64,000 nucleotides of DNA from Scatomonas sp963930955 (GTDB lineage Bacteria; Bacillota; Clostridia; Lachnospirales; Lachnospiraceae). Where the stretch lies: assembly GCA_963930955.1 (NCBI GenBank), contig OZ006967.1, positions 1,860,001 through 1,924,000 of the forward strand, in the 5' to 3' direction. The notes below the pieces were generated by a model, which searched no databases, had not been told where the DNA came from, and saw nothing but the letters and a program-made list of their open reading frames with translations. How positions within the stretch are numbered: the stretch's first letter is position 1; every line of letters begins with the position of its first letter. The translations under genes were made by a program, and so were the position numbers. Of this stretch, positions 14,928 to 23,575 are shown piece after piece.

Positions 14928-17141
14928 ATGAGCATTTTATTTAATGAAAAAAATAAGACGTTTCATTTGTTTAACCAGAAAATCAGCTATATTATGACTG
15001 TCCTGCCAAATGGAGAAATGGGGCAGCTATATTTCGGCAAACGGATCCATCACCGGGAAGATTTTTCTTATCTGCTGGAAATGCGGGCCAGGCCCATGGC
15101 TTCCTGTATTTCCGAGGGAAATAAGCATTGTTCTCTGGAACACTTGAAACAGGAATACGGAGTTTACGGCTCAACGGATTACCGCAGCCCTGCTGTGGAG
15201 GTCCTGCAGGAGAACGGCAGCAGGATTTCCTGCTTTCAATATCGGGATCACCGGATCCTTCCGGGAAAACCCCGGCTGGAAGGGCTGCCGGCTACCTATA
15301 CCCAGGAGGACACAGAGGCCGGGACGCTGGTCCTGCATCTGGAAGACCCCCTGACCGGGCTGCATCTGGAGCTCCTTTATACCCTTTTCCGGGAAGAGGG
15401 GATATTAGCCCGCAGCGCCAGATTTGTAAACCGGGGAACCCAAATCCTCCATCTGACCAGGGCTATGAGTCTCTGCCTGGATCTGCCGGATCACGATTAC
15501 CAGTGGATGCAGTTCTCTGGGGCCTGGGCCAGGGAAAGGCATCTGAAGGTACGGAACCTGGAAGAGGGAATCCAGTCGGTGGGAAGCCTGCGGGGCCATT
15601 CCTCCCACGAGCACAATCCTTTTGTAATCCTGAAAAGGCCCTCTGCCAATGAATTTCAGGGAGAGGCCTGCGGTTTCAGCCTGGTTTACAGCGGAAATTT
15701 TCTGGCTCAGGCAGAAGTGGATACCCATGGGACAACCCGGATGCTTCTGGGAATCCATCCGGATACCTTTGACTGGAAGCTGGAGCCGGGAGAGAGTTTC
15801 CAGACTCCGGAGGCGGTGATGGTTTTTACCGATCAGGGACTGAATCATCTGAGTCAGACCTTTCACCGGCTTTATCAGAAAAGGCTGGCCAGAGGCTACT
15901 GGAGAGACAGGCCCCGTCCGATTCTGATTAACAACTGGGAAGCCACCTACATGGATTTTACGGAGGAAAAACTTCTGGATATTGCAAAAAAGGCCAGGGA
16001 ACTGGGAGTGGAGCTTTTTGTACTGGACGACGGATGGTTTGGAAAAAGAAATACGGAGCATGCGGGTCTGGGAGACTGGAAAGCAAATCCGGATAAGCTG
16101 CCCCAGGGAATCGGCGGCATTTCCCGGAAGATTCAGAAGCTGGGGCTGAAGTTCGGACTCTGGTTTGAACCGGAAATGGTAAACAGGGATTCAGATCTGT
16201 ACCGCAGCCATCCGGACTGGATTATCCAGACGCCCGGCAGACCTTCCAGCCACGGAAGGTTCCAGTATGTGCTGGATTTTTCAAGGAAAGAGGTGGTAGA
16301 CTTCTTATATAACAGGATGGAAGAGGTGATTTCTCAGGGAGAACTGTCCTATGTAAAGTGGGATATGAACCGCAGCATTACAGAATGTTATTCCGCCGCC
16401 TTCCCCCCGGACCGCCAGGGAGAGATCTTTCACCGCTATATTTTGGGAGTTTACGATCTTTATGAACGGCTGACCAGCCGTTTTCCCCAGGTGCTTTTTG
16501 AATCCTGTGCCAGCGGCGGCGCCCGATTTGATCCGGGGATGCTGTATTACGCGCCCCAGGCATGGACCAGCGATGATACAGATGCCTGTGAGCGCCTGAA
16601 GATCCAGTATGGAAGCTCTTACGTCTATCCCGTCAGCAGCATGGGCAGCCACGTGTCGGCAGTGCCCAATCATCAGACGGGCCGGATTACCCCTCTGGAG
16701 ACCAGAGCCAACACAGCGTATTTCGGGACATTCGGCTATGAACTGGATCTGAACCGTCTGTCTGCGGAAGAGCAGGAAGAGGTGAAAAAGCAGACGGCCT
16801 TTATGAAAAAATACCGGGAACTTCTGCAGTTCGGTACTTTTTACCGGCTCAGCAGTCCTTTTGAGAACAATGTGACGGCCTGGATGACTGTCAGCAGTGA
16901 TAAAAAGCAGGCGGTAGTAGGCTGGTACAGAACTCTCAGCCATCCCAACCAGGGATACAGCCGGCTGAAACTGGCGGGGCTGGATCCGGATCTGCCTTAT
17001 CACTGCGGGGACCAGGTGTTTTACGGAGATGAACTGATGCATCTGGGATTGATCACATCGGATGGAACGGCAGGAGAACTTGAGGGGGGAAAGGAACCTC
17101 TGGGGGACTTCCAGTCCAGAATCTATCTATTGAAAGCATAA
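14928..17141 (+). CDS. Alpha-galactosidase, GH36
   Basis: This 737-aa enzyme matches bacterial GH36 alpha-galactosidases of about 730 aa, which release terminal alpha-1,6-galactose from raffinose, stachyose and melibiose. The nucleophile lies in YVKWDMNRS (Asp about 479) and the acid/base in TSDDTDA (Asp about 549). The substrate-binding LFVLDDGWFGKR is near residue 365 and CASGGARFDPGM near 525. No signal peptide is seen, so it should act in the cytoplasm on imported sugars. GGAGG precedes the ATG. It has its own promoter and ends in a terminator shared with the convergent AraC gene. Confidence 0.97.
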   Translation: MSILFNEKNKTFHLFNQKISYIMTVLPNGEMGQLYFGKRIHHREDFSYLLEMRARPMASCISEGNKHCSLEHLKQEYGVYGSTDYRSPAVEVLQENGSRISCFQYRDHRILPGKPRLEGLPATYTQEDTEAGTLVLHLEDPLTGLHLELLYTLFREEGILARSARFVNRGTQILHLTRAMSLCLDLPDHDYQWMQFSGAWARERHLKVRNLEEGIQSVGSLRGHSSHEHNPFVILKRPSANEFQGEACGFSLVYSGNFLAQAEVDTHGTTRMLLGIHPDTFDWKLEPGESFQTPEAVMVFTDQGLNHLSQTFHRLYQKRLARGYWRDRPRPILINNWEATYMDFTEEKLLDIAKKARELGVELFVLDDGWFGKRNTEHAGLGDWKANPDKLPQGIGGISRKIQKLGLKFGLWFEPEMVNRDSDLYRSHPDWIIQTPGRPSSHGRFQYVLDFSRKEVVDFLYNRMEEVISQGELSYVKWDMNRSITECYSAAFPPDRQGEIFHRYILGVYDLYERLTSRFPQVLFESCASGGARFDPGMLYYAPQAWTSDDTDACERLKIQYGSSYVYPVSSMGSHVSAVPNHQTGRITPLETRANTAYFGTFGYELDLNRLSAEEQEEVKKQTAFMKKYRELLQFGTFYRLSSPFENNVTAWMTVSSDKKQAVVGWYRTLSHPNQGYSRLKLAGLDPDLPYHCGDQVFYGDELMHLGLITSDGTAGELEGGKEPLGDFQSRIYLLKA

Positions 17142-17146
17142 AGAAA

Positions 17147-17189
17147 CAGCGGCGGAGCGGAGAGATTATTTCTCTCCGCTCTGCTGCTG
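17147..17189. terminator. Bidirectional terminator, GH36 and AraC
   Basis: An 18-bp stem from CAGCGGCGGAGCGGAGAG (17147-17164), with its near-perfect complement at 17172-17189, lies between convergent genes and overlaps the AraC stop. Confidence 0.7.
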
Positions 17190-18023
17190 TTCGTATCGCC
17201 AGGCTCTTGGGGAAATGCCGTATATTTTTTTGAAAGCCCGGGAAAAATGCAACTGATTGGTATAACCCACTGCATTTCCCACGTCCGCCACCGAAAGGGA
17301 GGTAAACTTCAGAAGCTCCCCGGCCTTGGTCATGCGGTAAGAAATAAGAAATTCCTGGGGAGATTTGCCGACGGAATCCCGGAAGATCTTTCCAAAATAG
17401 CTGCGGTTCAGCCCGCAGAAGGCAGCTATATCCTCCACGGAAATATCGTTCTGAAAATTCTGTTCAATAAAAGACATGGCTTCTTTCATGTAAAAATCCC
17501 GCATGCGGCTGCCCTGATTCAGCAGAACCGAAGAACTGGAGCGGGTCAGATAATCCAGAAACAGATACAGATGGCCGATCAGATGAAAAGGCGATTCCTG
17601 GGCGCCCCGGGCAATGTGGAGCATCTCATCCCGCATCTGCTGGGCAAGTTCCTGATATCTGGGCCGGTAAATGGGAGAATCCCAGGAGAATCCGGCAGTA
17701 TCCAGGGCCTGTTTTACTTTTAACCCGTCAAATTCAAGCCAGGTGTACTCCCAGGGCAGATGGGTATCCGCTATATAGGTGCAGATCTGGTGCGGGAAGA
17801 TCATAAATCCCTGGCCGCTTTTGATCTGATAATGGATGGATTCTTTCTTGGAATTTTCAGCAGTCAGAAGTCCGGTGCCGGATATAACATAATGAAACAG
17901 ATAATGATTTCTGGCAGCCGGACCAAAGGCGTGGGCCGGATCGCACTGTTCCCAGCCGTACTGATAAAGCCCCAAATCTACGAAGTTTTCACTCGGAAAA
18001 ACAGAGAATAAAACGTTGCTCAA
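17166..18023 (-). CDS. AraC-family regulator with TTG start
   Basis: The 285-aa regulator resembles the AraC protein at 13953: AHAFGPAARNHYLFHYVISGTG near residue 33, LPWEYTWLEFDG near 88, and a C-terminal DNA-binding domain ending in GYTNQLHFSRAFKKIYGISPRAWR. The start is placed at the TTG at 18023 because AAGGAGG lies seven bases before it; an in-frame ATG at 18050 precedes that ribosome site. It is divergent from the solute-binding protein operon and so is its likely regulator, with binding expected in the 180-bp gap. Confidence 0.88.
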   Translation of the reverse strand: MSNVLFSVFPSENFVDLGLYQYGWEQCDPAHAFGPAARNHYLFHYVISGTGLLTAENSKKESIHYQIKSGQGFMIFPHQICTYIADTHLPWEYTWLEFDGLKVKQALDTAGFSWDSPIYRPRYQELAQQMRDEMLHIARGAQESPFHLIGHLYLFLDYLTRSSSSVLLNQGSRMRDFYMKEAMSFIEQNFQNDISVEDIAAFCGLNRSYFGKIFRDSVGKSPQEFLISYRMTKAGELLKFTSLSVADVGNAVGYTNQLHFSRAFKKIYGISPRAWRYEQQQSGEK

Positions 18024-18205
18024 AGCCCTCACCTCCTTGCTGAAAATCATTATATACCATAATGCTGTCTGAAATCAATGTAATCGCAAAAAAACGGCAT
18101 TATGCCATAAAACATCCGAAACACAGATATTTAAGACGGCAAAATGATATGTTAAAATACAAAATATGAAAAGAAAATAAAATTTTTGGAAAGGAGTTAT
18201 AAAAA

Positions 18206-19495
18206 ATGAGAAGGAAGGGGACAAAATACCTCAGTGTACTTCTGGCGGCATCTATGGGCGGCGGGGTTCTGCTTGCCGGCTGCGGTGATCCAAATGACGG
18301 AAAGACCCATATTGAGATCATCAACTATAAGCAGGAAGCCACAGACTATTTCGATGCGCTGGAAGAAGAATTCAATGCCACACATGACGACATTGTGCTG
18401 ACCATTGATTCGCCCAATGACGCCTCCACGATCTTGCGGACCCGTTTTATCCGGGAAGACTATCCGGATATCATCGGAATCGGAGGCGATATCAACTATT
18501 CCTACTACATAGACGCAGGAATTCTTGCGGATGTGTCGGATTACCCGGGAATCGCTGATATAAAGCAGTCCTACCTGGACATCGGGGAAGCGCTGGAGAT
18601 CGTACCCACTGATGGGATCTACGGCGTGCCCTACGCCGCCAATGCCGCCGGAATCCTTTACAACAAGGATATGTTTGAGGAACACGGCTGGGAGATTCCC
18701 ACGACCTGGGATGAACTGATCGCTCTCTGCCAGGAGATTCAGTCGGAAGGAATTCTTCCTTTAGAGTTCGGTTTCCTGGATAAATGGACCTGTCTGGCCC
18801 CCTGGAACGCTCTGGCAGTAGACCTGGCTCCGGCGGATGTCTGCAAACAGGTAAACCGGGGAGAGACTACCTTTACGGAAGAGTACAGGGAGGCTGCGGA
18901 AAAATACATTGAGCTTATTGAGTATGGCCCGGATGATCCGGTAGCCTACAGCTACAATGACGCCTGTACCGCTTTTGCCCGGGGCGAGGCCGCTATGTAT
19001 CCCATCGGAAGCTATGCGGTGCCCCAGATCCTTTCCGTTAATCCGGAAATGAACATTGATTCCTTTGTAATGCCCGGAAGCGATGATCCCGACGGCAATA
19101 CCCTGAATTCCGGTATTGACCTGCAGTTCTGCGTAACGGCTGCCTGTCCAAACAAGGAAGCCGCCTACGAGGTGCTGGATTTCCTGCTTCAGGACGAAAT
19201 GATCCAGCAGTATATTACAGATCAGAACTCCATCCCCTGCAAGGAGGGGGATTTTGAACTGGCTTCCCAGCTGGACGGCATGACAGAGTATATCGAATCC
19301 GGAAACATGACAGATTATCAGGATCATTATTATCCCTCCGAGATGGCTGTAGACGGCCAGCTTCAGACCTTTGTACAGAACAAAGACGTGGATGCTTTCC
19401 TGGAGAGATTCGACAGAGAATGGCCCCGCTACAACCGTGATATCATCCGCACCACAGAAGAATATGAGGCGGAGCACGGAGAAGGCGCTGAATAG
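18206..19495 (+). CDS. Extracellular sugar-binding lipoprotein of ABC transporter
   Basis: The 429-aa protein is a type-1 ABC solute-binding protein. A signal peptide ends in lipobox LLAGCGD near residue 24, so it is lipid-anchored on the outer face of the membrane. The mature part has the family pattern IEIINYKQEATDYFDALEEEF and GIYGVPYAANAAGILYNKDMFEEHG near residue 135, typical of MsmE-like oligosaccharide binders. It is the first gene of a binding protein-permease-permease operon flanked by two alpha-galactosidase genes, which suggests alpha-galactosides as ligand. AAAGGAG precedes the ATG. The MsmK-type ATPase lies 4.4 kb away. Confidence 0.93.
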   Translation: MRRKGTKYLSVLLAASMGGGVLLAGCGDPNDGKTHIEIINYKQEATDYFDALEEEFNATHDDIVLTIDSPNDASTILRTRFIREDYPDIIGIGGDINYSYYIDAGILADVSDYPGIADIKQSYLDIGEALEIVPTDGIYGVPYAANAAGILYNKDMFEEHGWEIPTTWDELIALCQEIQSEGILPLEFGFLDKWTCLAPWNALAVDLAPADVCKQVNRGETTFTEEYREAAEKYIELIEYGPDDPVAYSYNDACTAFARGEAAMYPIGSYAVPQILSVNPEMNIDSFVMPGSDDPDGNTLNSGIDLQFCVTAACPNKEAAYEVLDFLLQDEMIQQYITDQNSIPCKEGDFELASQLDGMTEYIESGNMTDYQDHYYPSEMAVDGQLQTFVQNKDVDAFLERFDREWPRYNRDIIRTTEEYEAEHGEGAE

Positions 19496-19512
19496 GAAAG
19501 GAGAGGGGAAAA

Positions 19513-20379
19513 ATGAAAAACGATAGAAAACGGACGTTTCTGCTGATCACACTGCCGATCCTGGCTCTGTTCGTTGCCTTTAACACCGTACCGCTGATCC
19601 GGGGCGTGATCTACAGCTTTACAAACTTTAAGGGATTCGGAAGCTATGACTGGGTAGGCTTCCAGAACTATATGGATCTGTTTACAGATTCCCGCGTAGG
19701 CGGTTCTTATCTGTTTACCTTTAAGCTGGCTATCGTGGCCACCATTGTTACCAATGTGATTTCCCTGATCCTGGCCCTGGGATTGAACAGCCGGATCAAG
19801 GGCAAGAGCTTTTTCCGGGGCATGTATTTTGTACCCAACGTACTGGGCGCTCTGGTTGTGGGTTATATTTTCCGCTATCTGTTTACCTACATCCTGCCCG
19901 CCATGGGAGAGATGCTGGGCAGCGAGGCATTAAGCGGAAGCATGCTTTCCAATGTCAATACGGCCTGGATCGCGATTGTGATCGTCTGCGCATGGCAGTC
20001 CATTGCCATGAACACGATTATTTACATTTCCGGTCTGCAGACAGTGCCGGAAGATGTGTATGAGGCTGGCTCTCTGGACGGAGCTACCGGATGGAAGAAA
20101 TTCCGCCATCTGACCTTCCCGCTGATCATGCCCTTCTTCACCATCAATATGGTTCTCTGTGTAAAGAACTTCCTGATGGTATTTGATCAGATCATGTCCA
20201 TGACCCAGGGCGGTCCTTCCCAGAGTACAGAGTCTATCTCTTACCTGATCTACAATAACGGTGTTTCCGGCGGACAGTTCGGCTTCCAGAGCGCCAACGC
20301 GGTGATCTTCTTCATCGTTATCGTGGCAATTTCCGCAGCACAGATGTCCGCATCCAGCAAGAAGGAGGAGCAGTTATAA
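19513..20379 (+). CDS. Sugar ABC transporter permease 1 (MsmF-like)
   Basis: The 288-aa membrane protein has the usual six-helix permease profile and the cytoplasmic EAA loop YEAGSLDGATGWKKFRHLTFPLIMPF near residue 180, which contacts the ATPase. It is about the family length. The gene starts 17 bases after the binding-protein stop with GGAGAGG upstream, and its stop overlaps the next ATG (ATAATG), so all three are translationally linked. The partner ATPase is probably the MsmK-type protein. Confidence 0.95.
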   Translation: MKNDRKRTFLLITLPILALFVAFNTVPLIRGVIYSFTNFKGFGSYDWVGFQNYMDLFTDSRVGGSYLFTFKLAIVATIVTNVISLILALGLNSRIKGKSFFRGMYFVPNVLGALVVGYIFRYLFTYILPAMGEMLGSEALSGSMLSNVNTAWIAIVIVCAWQSIAMNTIIYISGLQTVPEDVYEAGSLDGATGWKKFRHLTFPLIMPFFTINMVLCVKNFLMVFDQIMSMTQGGPSQSTESISYLIYNNGVSGGQFGFQSANAVIFFIVIVAISAAQMSASSKKEEQL

Positions 20380-21221
20380 TGAAGAGCAAAGGTGTTAACA
20401 GAACGAATACGCCGGTAATGATCCTGCTGATCCTCGGTCTCAGCACCATCATTTTCCCGCTGTACATGGCTATTGTAATCGCTTTTAAACAGCCCTCGGA
20501 GATGACCAATGATATCGCCGGAATTCTTTCTCTGCCGAAGAACTGGAGTTTCGCCAACTTCGCGGAAGCTATGGAAGTTACCGATTTCTGGCGCTCTCTG
20601 GGCAACAGTTTGATGATCACAGTTGTGACGGTTGTGCTCTGCCTCATCATTCATTCTCTGATGGGCTACGCAATCGGCAGAAACCGCGCCCACAGTAAAT
20701 TTTACAAATTTGTTTACCTGTTTGTAGTAAGCGGTATGTTTGTTCCCTTCGCAATCCTGATGATGCCTCTGGCAAAACAGACGGCGGAGCTGGGACTTGC
20801 AAACTGGGCTGGCGTAATTATCCTTTATGTGGTATTCTATATGCCGATGAATGTGCTGCTGTACTCGGGATATCTTGTAAATATTCCCATTGCCCTGGAG
20901 GAAGCTGCCCGGGTAGACGGCGCCAGCACCTGGCGCACCTACTGGAGCATCATCTTCCCCATTATGAAGCCCATGCACGCCACAGTAGCCATTATCACAG
21001 CTCTGGCCGTATGGAACGATGTTATGACTCCGCTGATTATCATGGCAGGAACCGGACAGAATACCCTGCCTCTGGCACAGCTGAATTTCCAGACTCAGTT
21101 CGGAACCAACTATAATCTGGCATTTGCCTCTTATCTGCTGGCATTGCTGCCGATTATTATTTTCTACATTGTATGTCAGAAACAGATCATGAATGGAGTT
21201 GTCAACGGAGCTGTAAAATAA
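20379..21221 (+). CDS. Sugar ABC transporter permease 2 (MsmG-like)
   Basis: The 280-aa second permease has an N-terminal membrane helix with RTNTPVMILLILGLS, and the EAA loop LEEAARVDGASTWRTYWSIIFPIMKP near residue 177. It completes the importer with the preceding permease and binding protein. The start overlaps the upstream stop codon. A terminator follows, leaving the downstream alpha-galactosidase on a separate or read-through transcript. Confidence 0.95.
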   Translation: MKSKGVNRTNTPVMILLILGLSTIIFPLYMAIVIAFKQPSEMTNDIAGILSLPKNWSFANFAEAMEVTDFWRSLGNSLMITVVTVVLCLIIHSLMGYAIGRNRAHSKFYKFVYLFVVSGMFVPFAILMMPLAKQTAELGLANWAGVIILYVVFYMPMNVLLYSGYLVNIPIALEEAARVDGASTWRTYWSIIFPIMKPMHATVAIITALAVWNDVMTPLIIMAGTGQNTLPLAQLNFQTQFGTNYNLAFASYLLALLPIIIFYIVCQKQIMNGVVNGAVK

Positions 21222-21280
21222 TTCTGAGAAACTGGCGGCAGGGCGGATCGGTCTTGTATGTGCTGCCGCCGGACAGCCAG

Positions 21281-21310
21281 GCCTCGCCTTATAAAAAAGG
21301 CGGGGCTTTT
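21281..21310 (+). terminator. Terminator after the sugar transporter operon
   Basis: GCCTCGCCTT (21281-21290) pairs with AAGGCGGGGC (21297-21306), one wobble, followed by four T. The weak T run may allow read-through into the GH36 gene. Confidence 0.75.
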
Positions 21311-21374
21311 GCGCAGTGTAATACAATCAGATTTCTTAGATTGCTGAATATTATACCTACAGGGAGGAAGCGAG

Positions 21375-23561
21375 ATGGCAATTTATTTTAGCAGCGACAA
21401 AAGAATATTTACCATTCAGACAAAAAACACCACCTACCAGTTTCAGGCGGATGCCTACGGGTTTCTGCTGCATCTGTATTACGGCCCTAAAGTAAAGGAT
21501 GAGATGGATTATGTGCTCACCTTTGCAGACCGGGGCTTTTCCGGGAATCCCAACGATGTGGGCGCGGACAGAACCTATTCCATGGATGCGCTGCCCCAGG
21601 AATTTCCCTGTATGGGCACCGGGGACTATCGAAGCAGCGCTTTGGCTGTCCGGGACGCCAACGGCGCTTACAGCTGCGATCTCCGCTATGAGGGCTACCG
21701 GATTCTGGATGGAAAATACAGCCTGGAAGGCCTGCCGGCTGTTTACGCGGAAGAGAAGGAGGCAAAGACTCTGGAAATCTATCTGCGGGATACGGTGACC
21801 GGACTGGAAGCCGTTCTTCTGTACGGAGTTCTGCCGGAACTGGATATTATCACCAGAAGTGTTCGGGTCCGGAATGAAGGACAGGAGGAAGTGTGTATTG
21901 AAAAGATTGCCTCCGCCGCCCTGGATTTTCTCTGGGGAGAATTTGATCTGATCACCTTTTACGGACGCCACGCTATGGAGCGGAATATGCAGAGAGTACC
22001 GGTGACCCACGGCATTCAGATGATCCAGAGCCGCAGGGGCTCCTCCAGCCACCAGTACAATCCCTCCATGATCCTGGCGGATCGGGAAACAACAGAAACC
22101 AGCGGAAACTGCTATGGGATGGTTTTTGTATACAGCGGAAATTTCCGGGGCGAGGTGGAGAAAGATCAGTTTAACCAGACCCGGGCCATTCTGGGCATGT
22201 CCCGGGAGATGTTCCACTGTCCCCTGGCTCCCAAGGAAGAATTTGTTGCTCCGGAGGTAATCCTGTCCTGCTCCGGGCAGGGATTGAATCAGCTGTCCCA
22301 GAATTTTCACCGCTGCATCCGCAGCCACGTGTGCCGGGGCAAGTACAAAGATCAGATCCGGCCGATTCTGGTAAACAGCTGGGAGGCAGCCTACTTTAAT
22401 TTTAACTGCGATACCATTCTGGAACTGGCGGACGCGGCAGCTGATCTGGGTATCGAGATGGTGGTGCTGGACGACGGCTGGTTTGGCCGCAGGAACGACG
22501 ACAACAGCGGTTTGGGAGACTGGAAGGTTAACGAAGAAAAGCTGGGATGCACCCTGGGGGAACTGGCTTCCCGCATTAATGAAAAGGGTCTTAAGTTCGG
22601 ATTATGGATTGAGCCGGAGATGGTTTCTGAGGACAGCGATCTGTACCGGAACCATCCGGACTGGGCTATGGCTATTCCCGGCAGGAAGCCGGTGCGGGCC
22701 AGAAACCAGCTGGTGCTGGATTTTTCCAGGGAGGAGGTCCGAAATGAGGTCTTCCGGCAGATCTGCCTGGTCCTGGATCATGCCAATGTAGAGTATCTGA
22801 AGTGGGATATGAACCGGAGTCTGTTTGACGTATATTCTCCGGATACAAAGGACCAGGGACTGGTTCTGCATAAATATATTCTGGGAGTTTATGAGTTTCT
22901 GGAGAAGCTTATGGAACGATATCCGGATATGCTGATTGAAGGATGCAGCGGAGGCGGAGGAAGGTTTGACGCCGGCATGCTGTATTATACCCCTCAGATC
23001 TGGTGCAGCGATAATACAGACGCGGTGGATCGGATCGCTATCCAGTACGGAACTTCCTTTATTTATCCGGCTTCCACAGTAGGCGCCCATGTTTCCGCTG
23101 TGCCCAATCATCAGACAGGACGGACCACCGCTCTGACTACCCGGGGGGTGGTGGCCATGGCGGGTACCTTTGGCTATGAACTGGATCTTGGAGATCTGTC
23201 CGACCGGGCAAAGGAGATTGTCCGAGAACAGATCCGCAATTATCACCGGTTTGCGCATCTGGTACAGCAGGGATTGTACTATCGGCTGACGGATCCGCGC
23301 CGGGACGAGGCGGCAGCCTGGATGTTTGTTTCGGAGGATGAAAAAGAGGCTCTGGTACATGTGGTGCGGCTGGCCAACCACGGAAATATGACAGCGGTTT
23401 ATGTGCGCCTGATGGGGCTGAAGCCGGAGGGGCTGTATCTGGATGAAGAAAGCGGCCGGTGCTGCAGCGGCAGGGCCCTGATGGAGGCCGGCGTTCCCCT
23501 TCCCCTGGAAAGCGGGGATTATCTGGCCTATCAGATCCATCTGACTCTGCGGGAGGAATAA
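21375..23561 (+). CDS. Alpha-galactosidase, GH36 (second copy)
   Basis: This 728-aa GH36 enzyme is a clear paralogue of the one at 14928 but divergent along its length. The nucleophile is in YLKWDMNRS (Asp about 478) and the acid/base in WCSDNTDAV (Asp about 546). The first paralogue has DDTD where this one has DNTD, a difference next to the catalytic acid that may reflect other substrate preference. It lacks a signal peptide. GGGAGGAAG precedes the ATG. A GH13_4 gene follows 14 bases after the stop, so galactose removal and cleavage of the remaining sucrose would be made together. Confidence 0.96.
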   Translation: MAIYFSSDKRIFTIQTKNTTYQFQADAYGFLLHLYYGPKVKDEMDYVLTFADRGFSGNPNDVGADRTYSMDALPQEFPCMGTGDYRSSALAVRDANGAYSCDLRYEGYRILDGKYSLEGLPAVYAEEKEAKTLEIYLRDTVTGLEAVLLYGVLPELDIITRSVRVRNEGQEEVCIEKIASAALDFLWGEFDLITFYGRHAMERNMQRVPVTHGIQMIQSRRGSSSHQYNPSMILADRETTETSGNCYGMVFVYSGNFRGEVEKDQFNQTRAILGMSREMFHCPLAPKEEFVAPEVILSCSGQGLNQLSQNFHRCIRSHVCRGKYKDQIRPILVNSWEAAYFNFNCDTILELADAAADLGIEMVVLDDGWFGRRNDDNSGLGDWKVNEEKLGCTLGELASRINEKGLKFGLWIEPEMVSEDSDLYRNHPDWAMAIPGRKPVRARNQLVLDFSREEVRNEVFRQICLVLDHANVEYLKWDMNRSLFDVYSPDTKDQGLVLHKYILGVYEFLEKLMERYPDMLIEGCSGGGGRFDAGMLYYTPQIWCSDNTDAVDRIAIQYGTSFIYPASTVGAHVSAVPNHQTGRTTALTTRGVVAMAGTFGYELDLGDLSDRAKEIVREQIRNYHRFAHLVQQGLYYRLTDPRRDEAAAWMFVSEDEKEALVHVVRLANHGNMTAVYVRLMGLKPEGLYLDEESGRCCSGRALMEAGVPLPLESGDYLAYQIHLTLREE

Positions 23562-23575
23562 AAGAGGAGACAAGA

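Noticed and set aside
18096..18106. CcpA cre site upstream of the sugar transporter
   Set aside because: No match to the cre consensus was found in the 18051-18205 gap; only the GGCAT palindrome was kept as a weak candidate.
23459..23575. In-frame extension of the GH13_4 gene into the GH36 gene
   Set aside because: No ribosome site upstream; the extension is low-complexity and out of frame with the GH36 coding sequence it overlaps.
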